From contig JAIEMJ010000033.1 in the NCBI GenBank assembly GCA_019752335.1, positions 101,717-165,716 of the forward strand: a stretch of 64,000 nucleotides of DNA, written 5' to 3'. Of this stretch, positions 41,587-51,900 are shown piece by piece. The position numbers and the translations under genes were made by a program. The DNA is from Bryobacteraceae bacterium (lineage in GTDB: Bacteria; Acidobacteriota; Terriglobia; Bryobacterales; Bryobacteraceae). A model generated the notes under the pieces. It saw only the letters and a list, made by a program, of their open reading frames with translations. It was not told the DNA's origin and did not search any database. The stretch's first letter is position 1. The number at the start of each line of letters is the position of its first letter.

Positions 41587-42815
41587 GAGTCGCTTCCCTT
41601 TGCCTGATCTTGCATTCTCTGCTGCTCGGCCAGAGTCGCCAAGCCGAACTGGAGCAGCAGCGCCGGAAGCACGCTGACCAGCTCTCTCCAGAGATTACAT
41701 CTAAGGCTGAAGACTTGGTGCGGCGCATTGATGGCAAGTTTCTGGCTCGCATCAACTATGGGTACAACGGCCTCGGCGTCAAGGCTGGAGGGCTGGTGAA
41801 CGGCGGCGGATTCGCTATTGGTCCGCAATACCTGCGGGACGATTTCCGCAACGGGGCCATCGGTATTTATGCGGCGGCTCAGGTGTCGACGAGGAGCTAC
41901 GAGAAGGCCGAAGCAGCACTGTATTTCCCAAAGCTCTTCGACGGCCGAGTCGCCTTCGATTTACGGGGCGGATATCGAAACTATGCCAGTCTTCCCTATT
42001 ACGGGCCGGGGCCGGATTCTCCGAAGACTCGCGCGAACTACCGTCTGGAAGACACCGCCTTCGATGGCACGGTTACCTTGTCGCCTTTGCGATTTGTCAA
42101 ACTCGGTACCGCCGCGGGATTGTTCAATACCAATGTGGGCCCGGGTAAAGACAATCGTTTCGTCTCTGCGGAACGTGTCTTCACGCCATCGCAAAGCCCC
42201 GGCATCGACCAGCAGACCAATTTCTACCGCTATGGAGGCTTTGGTCAGTTCGACTATCGTGACGATTCTTTTGGTCCACGATCTGGAGGGAACTACGTCG
42301 TTCAGTACAACCGCTATGACGACCGCCGAAGGGACAAGTACAACTTCAATGCAATCGACGTCGACCTGCAGCAATACGTCAGCTTGTTCAATAAGAGTCG
42401 CGTGCTGGCCTTGCGCGCTCACAGCCGACTGACGGACCGCGCCGCCGGGCAGAACGTCCCGTTCTACCTGCAGCCGGTGCTGGGCGGCTCGGACGATTTG
42501 CGAGGCTTCCGTCCGTTTCGATTCACCGGCAACAACAGCTTCGTCATGAATGGCGAATACCGGTGGGCGATCTTTTCCGGTCTGGATGGAGCCCTATTCG
42601 TGGATGCCGGAAAGGTGTTTGATCGCCGAGGGCAGTTGAACTTCAGAGACCTCGAAGCAAGCACAGGTTTTGGGCTTCGGTTCAATGCGCGAAACCAGAC
42701 ATTCGTGCGGGTGGATGTCGGGTTCAGTCATGAAGGCTTTCAGGTGTGGTTCAAGTTTGGCGACATATTCGCACAACGCCCGCTCGGAACGTCCAGTTCG
42801 CAACCCATTTTCTAG
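41583..42815 (+). CDS. Omp85/BamA-type surface antigen barrel
   Basis: A 410-residue outer-membrane protein: signal peptide (MRVASLCLILHSLLLG), a short Glu/Arg-rich helix in place of POTRA domains, then a 16-strand-type barrel. Landmarks are the GGSDDLRGFRPFRF block, matching the conserved VRGY/F lid-lock region of Omp85 barrels, and LFVDAGKVFDRRGQLNF near the end. Omp85 proteins normally insert or export proteins; without POTRA domains this resembles the bacterial surface antigen group. ATG 41583 overlaps the ALDH stop (ATGA). It is closely followed by a secreted kinase-like protein, suggesting a functional pair. Confidence 0.82.
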   Translation: MRVASLCLILHSLLLGQSRQAELEQQRRKHADQLSPEITSKAEDLVRRIDGKFLARINYGYNGLGVKAGGLVNGGGFAIGPQYLRDDFRNGAIGIYAAAQVSTRSYEKAEAALYFPKLFDGRVAFDLRGGYRNYASLPYYGPGPDSPKTRANYRLEDTAFDGTVTLSPLRFVKLGTAAGLFNTNVGPGKDNRFVSAERVFTPSQSPGIDQQTNFYRYGGFGQFDYRDDSFGPRSGGNYVVQYNRYDDRRRDKYNFNAIDVDLQQYVSLFNKSRVLALRAHSRLTDRAAGQNVPFYLQPVLGGSDDLRGFRPFRFTGNNSFVMNGEYRWAIFSGLDGALFVDAGKVFDRRGQLNFRDLEASTGFGLRFNARNQTFVRVDVGFSHEGFQVWFKFGDIFAQRPLGTSSSQPIF

Positions 42816-42829
42816 AAAGGTTAGCCACC

Positions 42830-44329
42830 ATGAGATTCCTTACCCTACTCTGTTTGACCGTTTGCGGCCTGTGCGCGCAGAAATTCCACCTGGACGACCC
42901 GCTGGAGAATGAACTGAAGCCAATCCCCGTGGCCGACGCGTCCAAGCGGAAGCTGAGCGACTACTACGACGCCGTAAGCCACTCGCTCGCGACGCCGGGC
43001 GATATAGAGCGCAGACAAGCGGCGCAAGGAGTGAATACGCTCGGAGAGCCAATGCAGGGTGCCTGGTGGACCAAGCGCCACTACTACCATCCGATGTCTC
43101 TCGACGAGCTAGTAGCCGGACCGGGCAACACCCACGCCCCTTCCATGCAGGGCCAATGGACGGTGATTGGGGCCAAGAGTGAGGGCATCACGCCTGGCTT
43201 CGTCATGATCGATTCGAAGAAAGAGATGTACTACATCAAATTCGACCCGCTGACGAATCCGGAAATGGCCACCGGCGCGGACCATGTCGCCATCCGCCTC
43301 GTTCATGCTCTTGGGTACCACGTACCAGAGAACTATCTGGTTGAATTTTCGCCTTCACTTCTTGCCCTGGGCAATGACGTTTTGATCGCCGACCGGCTGG
43401 GCCGGCAGCATAAGATGAACAGCCGCGATTTAGGCGAGATGCTGCGGATGGCGCCGAAGACAAAAGAAGGCAAGTACCGCGCTACCGCCAGCCGGGCAAT
43501 TCCGGGCAAAGGCATTGGTCCATACCGCTATTTCGGAGTCCGCAGCGATGATCCAAACGACTATGTTCCCCATGAACATCGGCGGGACCTGCGCGGACTC
43601 GCCGTGGTATCGGCTTGGATCGACCATGATGATTCGCGAGCCATCAATACGTATGACTCGCTGATCGACGGGTCGATCCGTCACTACATACTGGACCTGG
43701 GTTCCTCGCTCGGAAGCGGCACGCAAAAGGCGAACAGTCCACGCTCCGGCGGCGAATACTTATTCGGGTGGAAGCAATCGGCAGGACAGTTGTTTTCGTT
43801 AGGATTTGCCGTCCCCTCCTGGGCACGCGCGGACTATCCGAAATTGCCATCCATTGGACTGTTCGAATCGAAAACGTTCGATCCCGAGAAATGGGTGCCG
43901 GAGTATCCGAACCCGGCATTCCTGAATCGCCTTCCCGACGACGAGTTTTGGGCAGCGAAGCAGATCGTCTCCTTTAGCGATGAAGAGATTGAAGCCATCG
44001 TTCGTTCTGCCCGCTACTCGGACCGCGAAGCGGAGCGGTGGCTGATCCGTTGCCTGGTCGAGCGCCGCGACAAGATCGGGCGGTCCTACTTTGCCAAGGT
44101 ACTGCCGATTGACCAGTTCACGTATCGCGATGGCGATGTGAAGTTCGTCGATCTCGCGGAAAAGGCAGGATACGGCGCTGTCGGACCGTTCCATCTCCAA
44201 TGGCTGTCGCCACAAAATTCCTATCGCACCGCAGTCATCACAACGCCATCCCGGCCTCGGCAGAGTGTGGAAGTCACGGTCCGGCTGTCGGGCCAACCTA
44301 CCGTAGTTGGCGTCGAGCGCACCTGGTAA
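42830..44329 (+). CDS. Secreted protein with kinase-like (HipA/Fam20-type) features
   Basis: A 499-residue protein with a signal peptide (MRFLTLLCLTVCGLCAQ). The central region has the order of residues seen in atypical kinases. Lys137 in MYYIKFDP could be the ATP lysine, and Glu145 in NPEMATGADHVAIRLVHALG its salt-bridge partner. Asp265 and Asn273 in AWIDHDDSRAIN could form the catalytic loop, and Asp289 in YILDLGSSLGSG the metal-binding DFG-like motif. This is inference from motif order, not a recognised database family. It follows an Omp85-like barrel by 14 bases, so the product may act in the periplasm or be displayed at the surface. AGAAAGG lies ten bases before ATG 42830. Confidence 0.62.
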   Translation: MRFLTLLCLTVCGLCAQKFHLDDPLENELKPIPVADASKRKLSDYYDAVSHSLATPGDIERRQAAQGVNTLGEPMQGAWWTKRHYYHPMSLDELVAGPGNTHAPSMQGQWTVIGAKSEGITPGFVMIDSKKEMYYIKFDPLTNPEMATGADHVAIRLVHALGYHVPENYLVEFSPSLLALGNDVLIADRLGRQHKMNSRDLGEMLRMAPKTKEGKYRATASRAIPGKGIGPYRYFGVRSDDPNDYVPHEHRRDLRGLAVVSAWIDHDDSRAINTYDSLIDGSIRHYILDLGSSLGSGTQKANSPRSGGEYLFGWKQSAGQLFSLGFAVPSWARADYPKLPSIGLFESKTFDPEKWVPEYPNPAFLNRLPDDEFWAAKQIVSFSDEEIEAIVRSARYSDREAERWLIRCLVERRDKIGRSYFAKVLPIDQFTYRDGDVKFVDLAEKAGYGAVGPFHLQWLSPQNSYRTAVITTPSRPRQSVEVTVRLSGQPTVVGVERTW

Positions 44330-44334
44330 CCGCT

Positions 44335-45993
44335 ATGAATCCCACCAATCTTGTTATTTCCAAGACCTCAAAGTCCGAACTCCCTCGTGGCCAGCAGCTA
44401 TCGAAATCTGCGATTGCGCGAATGCGGCCATATGGAGTGGAGGAAGGCGTTCTTAAGGGCGCCGATATCTACTGCCGGGGCTCGCGGCAAGCGGATTTCT
44501 ACGTCGTGCTCCGCGGTGAGTTGCAGACGTTTGAGCAGAAGCAGAATGGAATAAGCGTTACGGTGGAGCGTTACACAGAGGGACACTTCACGGGCGAACT
44601 TGACCTTCTGAATAAGCGCGGAACACTGCTTAGTTGCAGAGCGGTCCGGGACAGTCTCCTTTTGAGAATTGAGCGCGCTGCGCTGCAACGGCTCCTGCAT
44701 GACGAACCGGAGCTTTGTGAAGTGATCACGCAGCAATGGCTCTGGCGACGACAGGATCGGATCGACGCTTCGCACAGCGGAGTGGTCGCCATCGGTCTCA
44801 GCGGCCAAGCGGAGTCGGTCCGACTGCGACAGTTCCTGGTACGCAACGGATACCCGCATCGCTTTGTCGATTCCGGCGAGAGCGTGGAAGCTGCGCTCCT
44901 TCTCGAAGCCCTGAACCTGAGTGAACACCAATTGCCTGCGCTATTTCTTCCAGACAAGCGCATACTGCTCAACCCGACGAATACCGAACTGGCCAACGAA
45001 CTGGGTCTCGGCGACAGCGTGGAATGCGATCAGCTGTTTGACGTGGCCATTGTAGGTGCGGGTCCAGGTGGGCTGGCAGCGGCACTGCTGGCGTCGTCCA
45101 GCGGGCTACGGACGGTCGTCATTGAAGGCAATGCCCCCGGAGGACAGGCCGCAACGAGTTCCAGGATTGAAAACTACCTTGGATTCCCCGCTGGACTCTC
45201 GGGTCAAGAACTGGCTCAGCGAGCCGAGCTTCAGGTGCAACGGTTTGGTGCCCGGATGTTGATCTCGCGCCAAGTCCTGGAACTTAGCCGTTCCGGCGCA
45301 TCCCATTGCCTTCGAATGAGCGATGGCGAGTCGATATCGGCAACTGCGGTGATCCTGGCTTGCGGTGCGAGGTACCGCCGCTTGGACGTTCCGCTGCACG
45401 AGATCATGGAAACGTCCCGTGTCTATTACACGGCTACGGCGTTCGAAGCAGCACAGTGCGGAGGCCACACAGTGGTGGTGACAGGGGGGGGGAACTCCGC
45501 CGGACAAGCTGCGACTCATCTTGCTCGGACTGCCGCGCACGTCCACATAGTCGTCCGCGGCACAAATCTGGGCGTGTCCATGGCCGACTACCTGGTCCGC
45601 CGCATCGACGCCAATCCCAAAATTACCGTTCATACGAATTCATCGATCCTTTCCGTGGTGCCCAAAGAGAGCCGATATCTGATGGAGATCTCCGGAGCCC
45701 AGATCTGTTTCGACAGCATCTTTGTTCTCATCGGCGCGGACCCCAATACCGAATGGCTGCCGAAGGACGTCGAGGTAGACCGGAAAGGCTATCTGGTGAC
45801 AGGCCGCGGCGAATGGCAGGATTCCTCTCCGTACGCGACCAGTGACGAAGGCGTTTACGCCATCGGAGACGTGCGATCCGGTTCCATGAAAAGGGTAGCC
45901 GCAGCCGTCGGCGAGGGTTCCGTGGTGGTGGCGGACGTGCAGCGCTTCTTGGAGAGCAACTCCAAAGTGGCGGCGAACGGCGCTACTTTCTGA
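44335..45993 (+). CDS. cNMP-binding / glutaredoxin-like / thioredoxin-reductase-like fusion
   Basis: A 552-residue three-part protein. Residues 25-140 form a cyclic-nucleotide-binding domain (FYVVLRGELQTFEQ; EGHFTGELDLLNKRG). Residues 150-225 are a glutaredoxin-like fold without its CxxC. Residues 236-540 are a thioredoxin-reductase-like flavin domain (VAIVGAGPGGLAAALL; VVVTGGGNSAGQAATHLA; GVYAIGDVRSGSMKR). The active CxxC expected before the second nucleotide motif is absent (YYTATAFEAAQCGG), so it cannot be a standard thioredoxin reductase. A nucleotide-gated NADPH oxidoreductase with an unknown partner is plausible. It begins five bases after the kinase-like gene. Confidence 0.83.
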   Translation: MNPTNLVISKTSKSELPRGQQLSKSAIARMRPYGVEEGVLKGADIYCRGSRQADFYVVLRGELQTFEQKQNGISVTVERYTEGHFTGELDLLNKRGTLLSCRAVRDSLLLRIERAALQRLLHDEPELCEVITQQWLWRRQDRIDASHSGVVAIGLSGQAESVRLRQFLVRNGYPHRFVDSGESVEAALLLEALNLSEHQLPALFLPDKRILLNPTNTELANELGLGDSVECDQLFDVAIVGAGPGGLAAALLASSSGLRTVVIEGNAPGGQAATSSRIENYLGFPAGLSGQELAQRAELQVQRFGARMLISRQVLELSRSGASHCLRMSDGESISATAVILACGARYRRLDVPLHEIMETSRVYYTATAFEAAQCGGHTVVVTGGGNSAGQAATHLARTAAHVHIVVRGTNLGVSMADYLVRRIDANPKITVHTNSSILSVVPKESRYLMEISGAQICFDSIFVLIGADPNTEWLPKDVEVDRKGYLVTGRGEWQDSSPYATSDEGVYAIGDVRSGSMKRVAAAVGEGSVVVADVQRFLESNSKVAANGATF

Positions 45994-46044
45994 GGTCGGC
46001 AAATTGGGGGCAAAAGTCTAAAGTGGCAGTAAAGGAACTTTCTC

Positions 46045-46878
46045 ATGCAAGATCAACTGATTCAAACGACACCGCTTCACATTGAGAAGCAGTCCGCGTC
46101 CATCTGGCGGGTAATCCTCAATGACCCGCCGTTCAATCTCATCGGCCCACAGATGATCGCCGCGCTGCAGTCAGCCGTAGGCGAAATGGAGGCGTCGCCG
46201 CAACTCAAAGTTGTGATCTTTGAAAGCGCGGTTCCCGATTTCTTCATTGCCCATGTCGACCTGCTCCAGGTCGGCGTTGGCAACACAGAGGCAGGTCCCA
46301 CCGGTATGCTCCCCTGGCCCGACGCGTTGCGGCGTCTGGAAACAGCGTCGTTTGTCACGATCGGGGTACTGCGTGGACGAGCGCGCGGAGTAGGCAGCGA
46401 ATTTTTACAGGCTTTGGATATGCGCTTTGCCAGCATTGAGAAGGGGCTGCTCGCGCAGATCGAAGTCGGCTGTGGCATCATTCCGGGCGGAGGGGGGCTG
46501 GAGCGTCTGCCGAGGATGTTGGGCCGAGCACGAGCGATTGAGGCGATCTGCGGCGCCGATGAGTTCGATGCCGTCACCGCGGAACGCTATGGCTGGATCA
46601 ACCGGGCACTGCCAGACGCGGAGCTCGATGGCTTTGTGAGCAAGCTGGCTCACCGCATTTCGACATTCGACGGCGCGGCGATCGCCGCGGCGAAGCAGGT
46701 GATCACAGAACGCGTCGGGCTGGCTTCCCGACAGGAGCTGGAGGGTACTTACAGCCGGTTCCTCGAAACTCTCACCTGGCCAGCAACCCAACGACGCTTG
46801 GGCAGTATGGTGGAGCATGGTTTGCAGCGGGATGCCGAGTTTGAACGGGATCTGCCCTCGCGCATGATTGGCCTCTAA
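46045..46878 (+). CDS. Enoyl-CoA hydratase/isomerase (crotonase) family protein
   Basis: A 277-residue crotonase-fold protein. Recognisable parts are the first strand pair SIWRVILNDPPFNLIGPQM, an oxyanion-hole region FFIAHVDLLQVG, and RARGVGSEFLQALDMRFAS with IIPGGGGLERLPRMLG. The usual catalytic glutamates of enoyl-CoA hydratase are not obvious: the second motif has IIPGGGG where active hydratases have a Glu before P-G-x-G. The reaction may therefore differ. AAAGGAA precedes ATG 46045. It converges on a response regulator gene with one base between the stops. Confidence 0.83.
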   Translation: MQDQLIQTTPLHIEKQSASIWRVILNDPPFNLIGPQMIAALQSAVGEMEASPQLKVVIFESAVPDFFIAHVDLLQVGVGNTEAGPTGMLPWPDALRRLETASFVTIGVLRGRARGVGSEFLQALDMRFASIEKGLLAQIEVGCGIIPGGGGLERLPRMLGRARAIEAICGADEFDAVTAERYGWINRALPDAELDGFVSKLAHRISTFDGAAIAAAKQVITERVGLASRQELEGTYSRFLETLTWPATQRRLGSMVEHGLQRDAEFERDLPSRMIGL

Positions 46879-46879
46879 G

Positions 46880-47503
46880 CTAGACCTCCATGATGCCGCG
46901 CTTCATCGCAACGATCACCGCATGGGTGCGGTCGTTCGCATGCAATTTGGACAAGATGTTCTTCATGTGTCCCTTCACGGTGTCCTCGGAAATCCCAAGG
47001 TTATCGGCAATAATTTTGTTGGAACATCCGGCGGCGACGGTTTGCAGCACTTCCAGTTCTCTCTTGGAGAGTGACTCGAAGCCCATGTATTCCGCCATCC
47101 CCAGTGCAATCTCATTCGGGATTCGCTTGATCCCTTTGGCGACAGTGCGAATCGTGTCGATGAGATCGGTGCGCAACATGCTCTTGAGCAGATACCCGAC
47201 TGCGCCCGCCTTTAGCGCTCCGGCTGCCTGGACGTCCCCGGAGTACGTTGTCAGGACGATGATTTTGGCCTCAGGAAACTCGGCTCGGATCGCCCGGATC
47301 GATTCAATGCCGTTCATGCCCGGCATCTGGAGATCCATCAACGTTACGTCCGGCCGGTGTTCGCGATACGCGGCGAGCGCCTCGTGGCCGTCCTTTGCCT
47401 CGGCAACTAACTCCATATCCTCCTGCCGCGAGATCGCATGAGCAACCCCATCTCTCATCAGAGGGTGATCGTCAACGGACAAAATGCGAATCAACTTTGA
47501 CAT
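46880..47503 (-). CDS. NarL/FixJ-type response regulator
   Basis: A 207-residue regulator: receiver domain at residues 1-120 (LSVDDHPLMRDG acidic pocket; phosphoacceptor Asp in DVTLMDLQMPGMNG; Lys in GYLLKSMLR) and LuxR-type HTH at about 140-205 (LSKRELEVLQTVAAGCSNKIIADNLG). It is closely similar to the regulator at 48296-48934, so the two arose by duplication. I used ATG 47503, giving MSKLIRILSVDD; the longer frame has no ribosome site. It probably answers one of the two propeller kinases. Confidence 0.92.
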   Translation of the reverse strand: MSKLIRILSVDDHPLMRDGVAHAISRQEDMELVAEAKDGHEALAAYREHRPDVTLMDLQMPGMNGIESIRAIRAEFPEAKIIVLTTYSGDVQAAGALKAGAVGYLLKSMLRTDLIDTIRTVAKGIKRIPNEIALGMAEYMGFESLSKRELEVLQTVAAGCSNKIIADNLGISEDTVKGHMKNILSKLHANDRTHAVIVAMKRGIMEV

Positions 47504-47668
47504 ATGCAGCACCCTCATTCCCAGTGTTCATTTCGATTTCTTTCTGAGCCTAACATCTGCGGCCGCATATTGCCCCACACGAAAGGGTTGTCTGTGGCCC
47601 ACACTGCGGGAGCGCGGAAGTGGACGCCAAAGATGAGACGCTCGGGGATAAGGGAGAATCAGGGAAAC

Positions 47669-48331
47669 ATGAAAGTGGTCGTGCTTTTGGGCGCATCTGG
47701 GATGGTGGGCTCCTTAGCCCTGCGCCAATTGATCGCCGAAGAGAACGTCCAGCGTGTTATCGCGCCTACGCGTACGCCCCTGCGTGCGAATCCGAAGGTG
47801 GTAAACCCGGTGCTGCCGAATCTGCTGGTGCTCCTGGAAATGGACATCTGGACTTCCGTTGACGCCGTCATCTGCACTCTCGGAACCACCCGCCAAAAGG
47901 CAGGCTCCGACGAAGCGTTTCGGCGCATTGATCGAGATCTCCCCCTTGCGCTCGCCAGAAAGGCTCGTGAGATGGGAGTTCCAGCCTTCGGTTATGTGTC
48001 CTCGCTGGGGGCCGATCCGAAGTCGCTATTCCTCTATTCGCGCACCAAAGGGGAAGTGGAGCAGGCGCTCTCCGGGATGAACTTCCCATCACTTACGATC
48101 ATCCGCCCCAGCCTCATCAGTGGAGACCGCCAGCAAAGCCGTTTTATGGAACGTGCAGCCACCGGTTTCCTCAATGTACTGTCGCCACTGCTTCCAGCAA
48201 GCGTCCGTCCGAACCGGGCGGATATCATTGCCTCGGCTCTCGTTGATCGCGCGGTGAATCCTCGAGCCGGCCAGACGGCGATCCGTTCTAAAGATCTAGG
48301 CCCCGAGAATTCCCCGCTTCAAGGCGATTAG
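47669..48331 (+). CDS. NAD(P)-binding oxidoreductase, atypical SDR
   Basis: A 220-residue Rossmann protein: GASGMVGSLALRQL at residues 8-21 is the GxxGxxG cofactor site, ICTLGTTRQKAGSD near 88 and YVSSLGADPKSLFLYSRTKG near 130 contain the S-Y-K-like residues of atypical short-chain reductases (YraR/HTATIP2-like). AGGGA precedes ATG 47669. It overlaps the end of the convergent response regulator by 36 bases and is flanked on both sides by oppositely oriented regulators. Substrate unknown. Confidence 0.82.
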   Translation: MKVVVLLGASGMVGSLALRQLIAEENVQRVIAPTRTPLRANPKVVNPVLPNLLVLLEMDIWTSVDAVICTLGTTRQKAGSDEAFRRIDRDLPLALARKAREMGVPAFGYVSSLGADPKSLFLYSRTKGEVEQALSGMNFPSLTIIRPSLISGDRQQSRFMERAATGFLNVLSPLLPASVRPNRADIIASALVDRAVNPRAGQTAIRSKDLGPENSPLQGD

Positions 48332-48934
48332 CACTGCGTGGGTCCGGTCGTTCGCGCCGAGTTTTGAGAGAATGCCCCGCATATGGCCCTTCACTGTGTC
48401 TTCCGTGATGTGGAGGTCCTCCGCCACGGCTTTGTTTGAAAGTCCTTCCGCCACCGAACGAAGAACTTCCACTTCACGGGCTGATAGCGATTCCGACGAA
48501 ATGAATTCGGCAATGCTGGATGCGATCTCCGCCGGAACGTGACGCTTCCCGCTGGCAACGGCGCGAATCGCATCAATCAAACCATTGCGCAGAGTACTCT
48601 TCAGCAGGTAGCCAGCCGCGCCTGCCTTCAGCGACTGCGCCGCATTCACGTCGCCCGCATACGTTGTCAACATGATTACCTTGGCTTGAGGATGAAACTC
48701 ACGAATCGCCCCCACAGCTTCGATGCCGTTCATGTGGGGCATTCGCAGGTCCATCAACACCACATCGGGCCGATGCTTCCGGTAGGCCTCCACGGCTTCG
48801 CGTCCATCATTCGCCTCGGCAATCAATTCCATGTCAGGCTGCTTCCGCAGCAGGTGTGAAATCCCGTCGCGAATGAACTCGTGGTCGTCTACGCAAAGAA
48901 TACGGATTTTTCGAGCAATGTCGCTCATGGTCAT
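48296..48934 (-). CDS. NarL/FixJ-type response regulator, kinase-coupled
   Basis: A 212-residue regulator: receiver domain with LCVDDHEFIRDG, phosphoacceptor Asp in DVVLMDLRMPHMNG and GYLLKSTLRNG, then a LuxR HTH (LSAREVEVLRSVAEGLSNKAVAEDLH). ATG 48934 overlaps the stop of the propeller histidine kinase (ATGA), so the two are co-translated and are surely cognate. It is the paralogue of the regulator at 46880-47503, with very similar domain edges and linker. Confidence 0.93.
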   Translation of the reverse strand: MTMSDIARKIRILCVDDHEFIRDGISHLLRKQPDMELIAEANDGREAVEAYRKHRPDVVLMDLRMPHMNGIEAVGAIREFHPQAKVIMLTTYAGDVNAAQSLKAGAAGYLLKSTLRNGLIDAIRAVASGKRHVPAEIASSIAEFISSESLSAREVEVLRSVAEGLSNKAVAEDLHITEDTVKGHMRGILSKLGANDRTHAVLIALKRGILGA

Positions 48935-51900
48935 TTTGCCTCTTCGTCGATGGAATCTCTTACTTCGCCGGGAACGGCCAGGCGGTGAAGAAAATGAAGC
49001 ACGCACCTCAGCTTCCCTGCCGGTCGCAAATACACTTTTGCTGCGGGGATGCGCACATACAGCGCAGTTCCTAACGGCTTCGCGCTTCGCAGTTCCAGCG
49101 TGGCGCCGATGGATTTGGCCCTTTCCCGCATCCCGATCAGGCCAAAGTGTCCAAACTTGCCACCCGCCTCCAATACTTGATCGGGTATGCCGATGCCATT
49201 GTCCCGGCAGATCATCTCGAACCGCGCCGGATCAAAACGCAACTCCACTTCGATCTTTGACGCTTGCGCATGAGCGAAGGCGTTGGCCAGCGCTTCTCGC
49301 GCAATCCGGCAAAGCTCATCCTGAGCCACGGGCTGGAGCTCCACTTGCCGCCCTACAGCAATCACTTTTAGATCGACTGCCTTGTTCCATCGCAACTGTT
49401 GGCCGACGGCGGCAATCGACTCCGCAAACGTCGCGTCGCCAGAAGTTTGTCGCCGCAACTGCTGAACGCGGTCCCGCCCCTCCGCAATCACCAGATCCGC
49501 TCGTCCGAGCGCTTCGGTCAACTCGATCCGCGCCGGAGCCCCCTCCGGCAAACTCTCTGTCGCCACGTGAAAACGGAGCATCAAGCCTTGGATGGCCTGC
49601 AACAGGGTATCGTGCAATTCTCGCGCAATCCGTACCCGCTCATTGGCACGCGCTTCAAGCTGTCTGCGGATAGCGGCGGCAACGGTCCGCAATCGGATCG
49701 TATAGAGCAGCCAAAGCATGGCGGCGACGACCAGCCCGCAGAGCGCACGGAACCACTTGGTTTCGTAGAAGGCAGGCAGGACGTCAATCCGCGGGATGCT
49801 AACAATGTCGCTGACGACGCCGTCGCTATTGGCAGCTCGTACCTCAAACCCGTACCCTCCCGGATTCAGATCGGTGTAGATTGCGGATGTTCTGGTATCG
49901 GGCTGACTCCATTCGGATTCGACACCGTTGAGCCGATACTGGTAGGTCAAGCGTTCCGGTTGGGCCAGGCTCACGGCCCCGAATCGTATCTCGGCCTTGT
50001 GCATGCGGGCCGGCAACTGCACAGGTGCAGTTAAGGGGAGTACGGCTTCATCGGCCTTCATCTCCAGCACCCGGACGATGGGTTGTATCGCGTTCTTCTC
50101 AACCCGATTCGGGTCCGTCCAAAAAACGCCACCGGAAGTGGCAAACCAAAGCAAACCGTTTCCATCACGAGCGGCCGTTGGCCTCCGCACCAGTTGCTCC
50201 GGCAAGCCAAACACCCCGTCCCGATGATCGAAGGATTGCGTTTTCACCCGATGGGTGCGATCCGCCAAAGCCTTTCGCAATTCTCCGGCTGGCAACCGGA
50301 TCACCCCAGAAGCGGCGTTTGCCCAAAGATCGCCGTTTGAAGCGCCCACCAGCCCGGAGATGCCTCGCAGTATGCCGTGCTCGGCCGCCTCAATCCGCTG
50401 GAAGCCTGTGCCAGTAAATGTAACCAAACCGCTCGATCCCGCTGCCCAAATGCGCCCGGCTTCCTCCGTGATGACCAACGTAATCCCTAGGCGAACTCCG
50501 TCCTTGGCCGAATAGGTTCGATTCTCTGTTCCCTTCCGGACGCCGATGCGATCACCCGTATACCCCGCCCATAAACGGCCCTCGGAGTCAGACAGAACTG
50601 CCAGCGCCGTTTCTACTCCGGCCAGCGGTGCGGGCGGAAGCTTCTCCCAATTGTTTGCTGCCCACTTCAAAATCGGGCTCCGGTTGAACGTCGCATAGAG
50701 AGTGCCATCTGCGGCTTCCGCGATCGACATCAGCGGCGACTGGGCAATCGACTCGACCAGGGGGATCTTGGTAAACTTCCCAGCCTTAAGATGCCAAAGC
50801 GCATCGCCGTCATTGACCCACATAGCTCCATCCCTTGATGGGGCGAGGGTTAGGGTGTAACGGCGGCCGCCGTGAGCTTGGATGCCCTTCCCTGACAGGG
50901 ACAACAACGGACTCTCTCTTGTACCGAGCCATATGGCACCGTTGTCTGCCGCCGAGACGACGGGCGACATGTTGTTTCGCACCTCTAAGAGTGGAACAAA
51001 CCGGGAAGAGCGAAACCGGTCAAGCCCCGCACTCGTGCCGGTCCAAATGTTGTTCTCGCGGTCAAGTAGGACTGCCCGCACCACGCCACCAGACAAGTTG
51101 GTTCCGGGGTCCAGCCATTCCATTTTGGAGCCGGCCACCATGCGCGCAACTCCCTTTGCCGTGCCAACCCATGTCGCGCTTCCCGCGGACCCCAAGGCAA
51201 ATGTTTCGCTGGCGACGAAGACCGGCTTTCCGTTGGGCTTGCAGCCTTCATTAAGGCAAAGCGGACGAACCCCGAGCTCCATCTCGCTCAGCCAAACGGT
51301 TCCATCGTCGGTCTGAGTCATGGCCGAAGGCCACACCACGCGCTCGCGCGTTTTCTCAAAGTGGTTCTTGCCCGGAGGCAAAAGGAAGATCGAGTCATCC
51401 GAAGCAAGAACCAATTCGCCGGATCGTTTCACCAGGACGTCGTGGACAGCCTTTTGCCTGTGGACCCCCATCTCCGCCCCGTCTACAAACCTCCAGCGGT
51501 CGCCTTCGAGTCGGATCAACCTGTTCCCCGCTACGGCCCAAGCCTGCTTGTTGGTGGAGACGACAATCCGGTGTACGGCACCAGTGGGAACTCCTTCCGC
51601 AGCGCCCCACACCCGCACCTGCCCCCCGTAGATTCGCGCAATGCCGCCAAAAAGAAAGCCAACCCAGATACTGCCGTCGGGGTCGGCCAGCAGACTCCGC
51701 ACTGATAGCGACGGGAACGCGGCCTGACCTTCGGCTGGCTGGAATGCGGTGAAGTGAAGACCGTCGAAAGTGAAGAGTCCGCCGAGCGTGCCGATCCATA
51801 GACGTCCGTCAAGCGACTGCGCTAGCGCATTGACCCCGGTGGGGGCGCCATCCCGGCTGGACCAAGCGGTGTGGTGCAACTGAGCGAGGGTTACCCCCGC

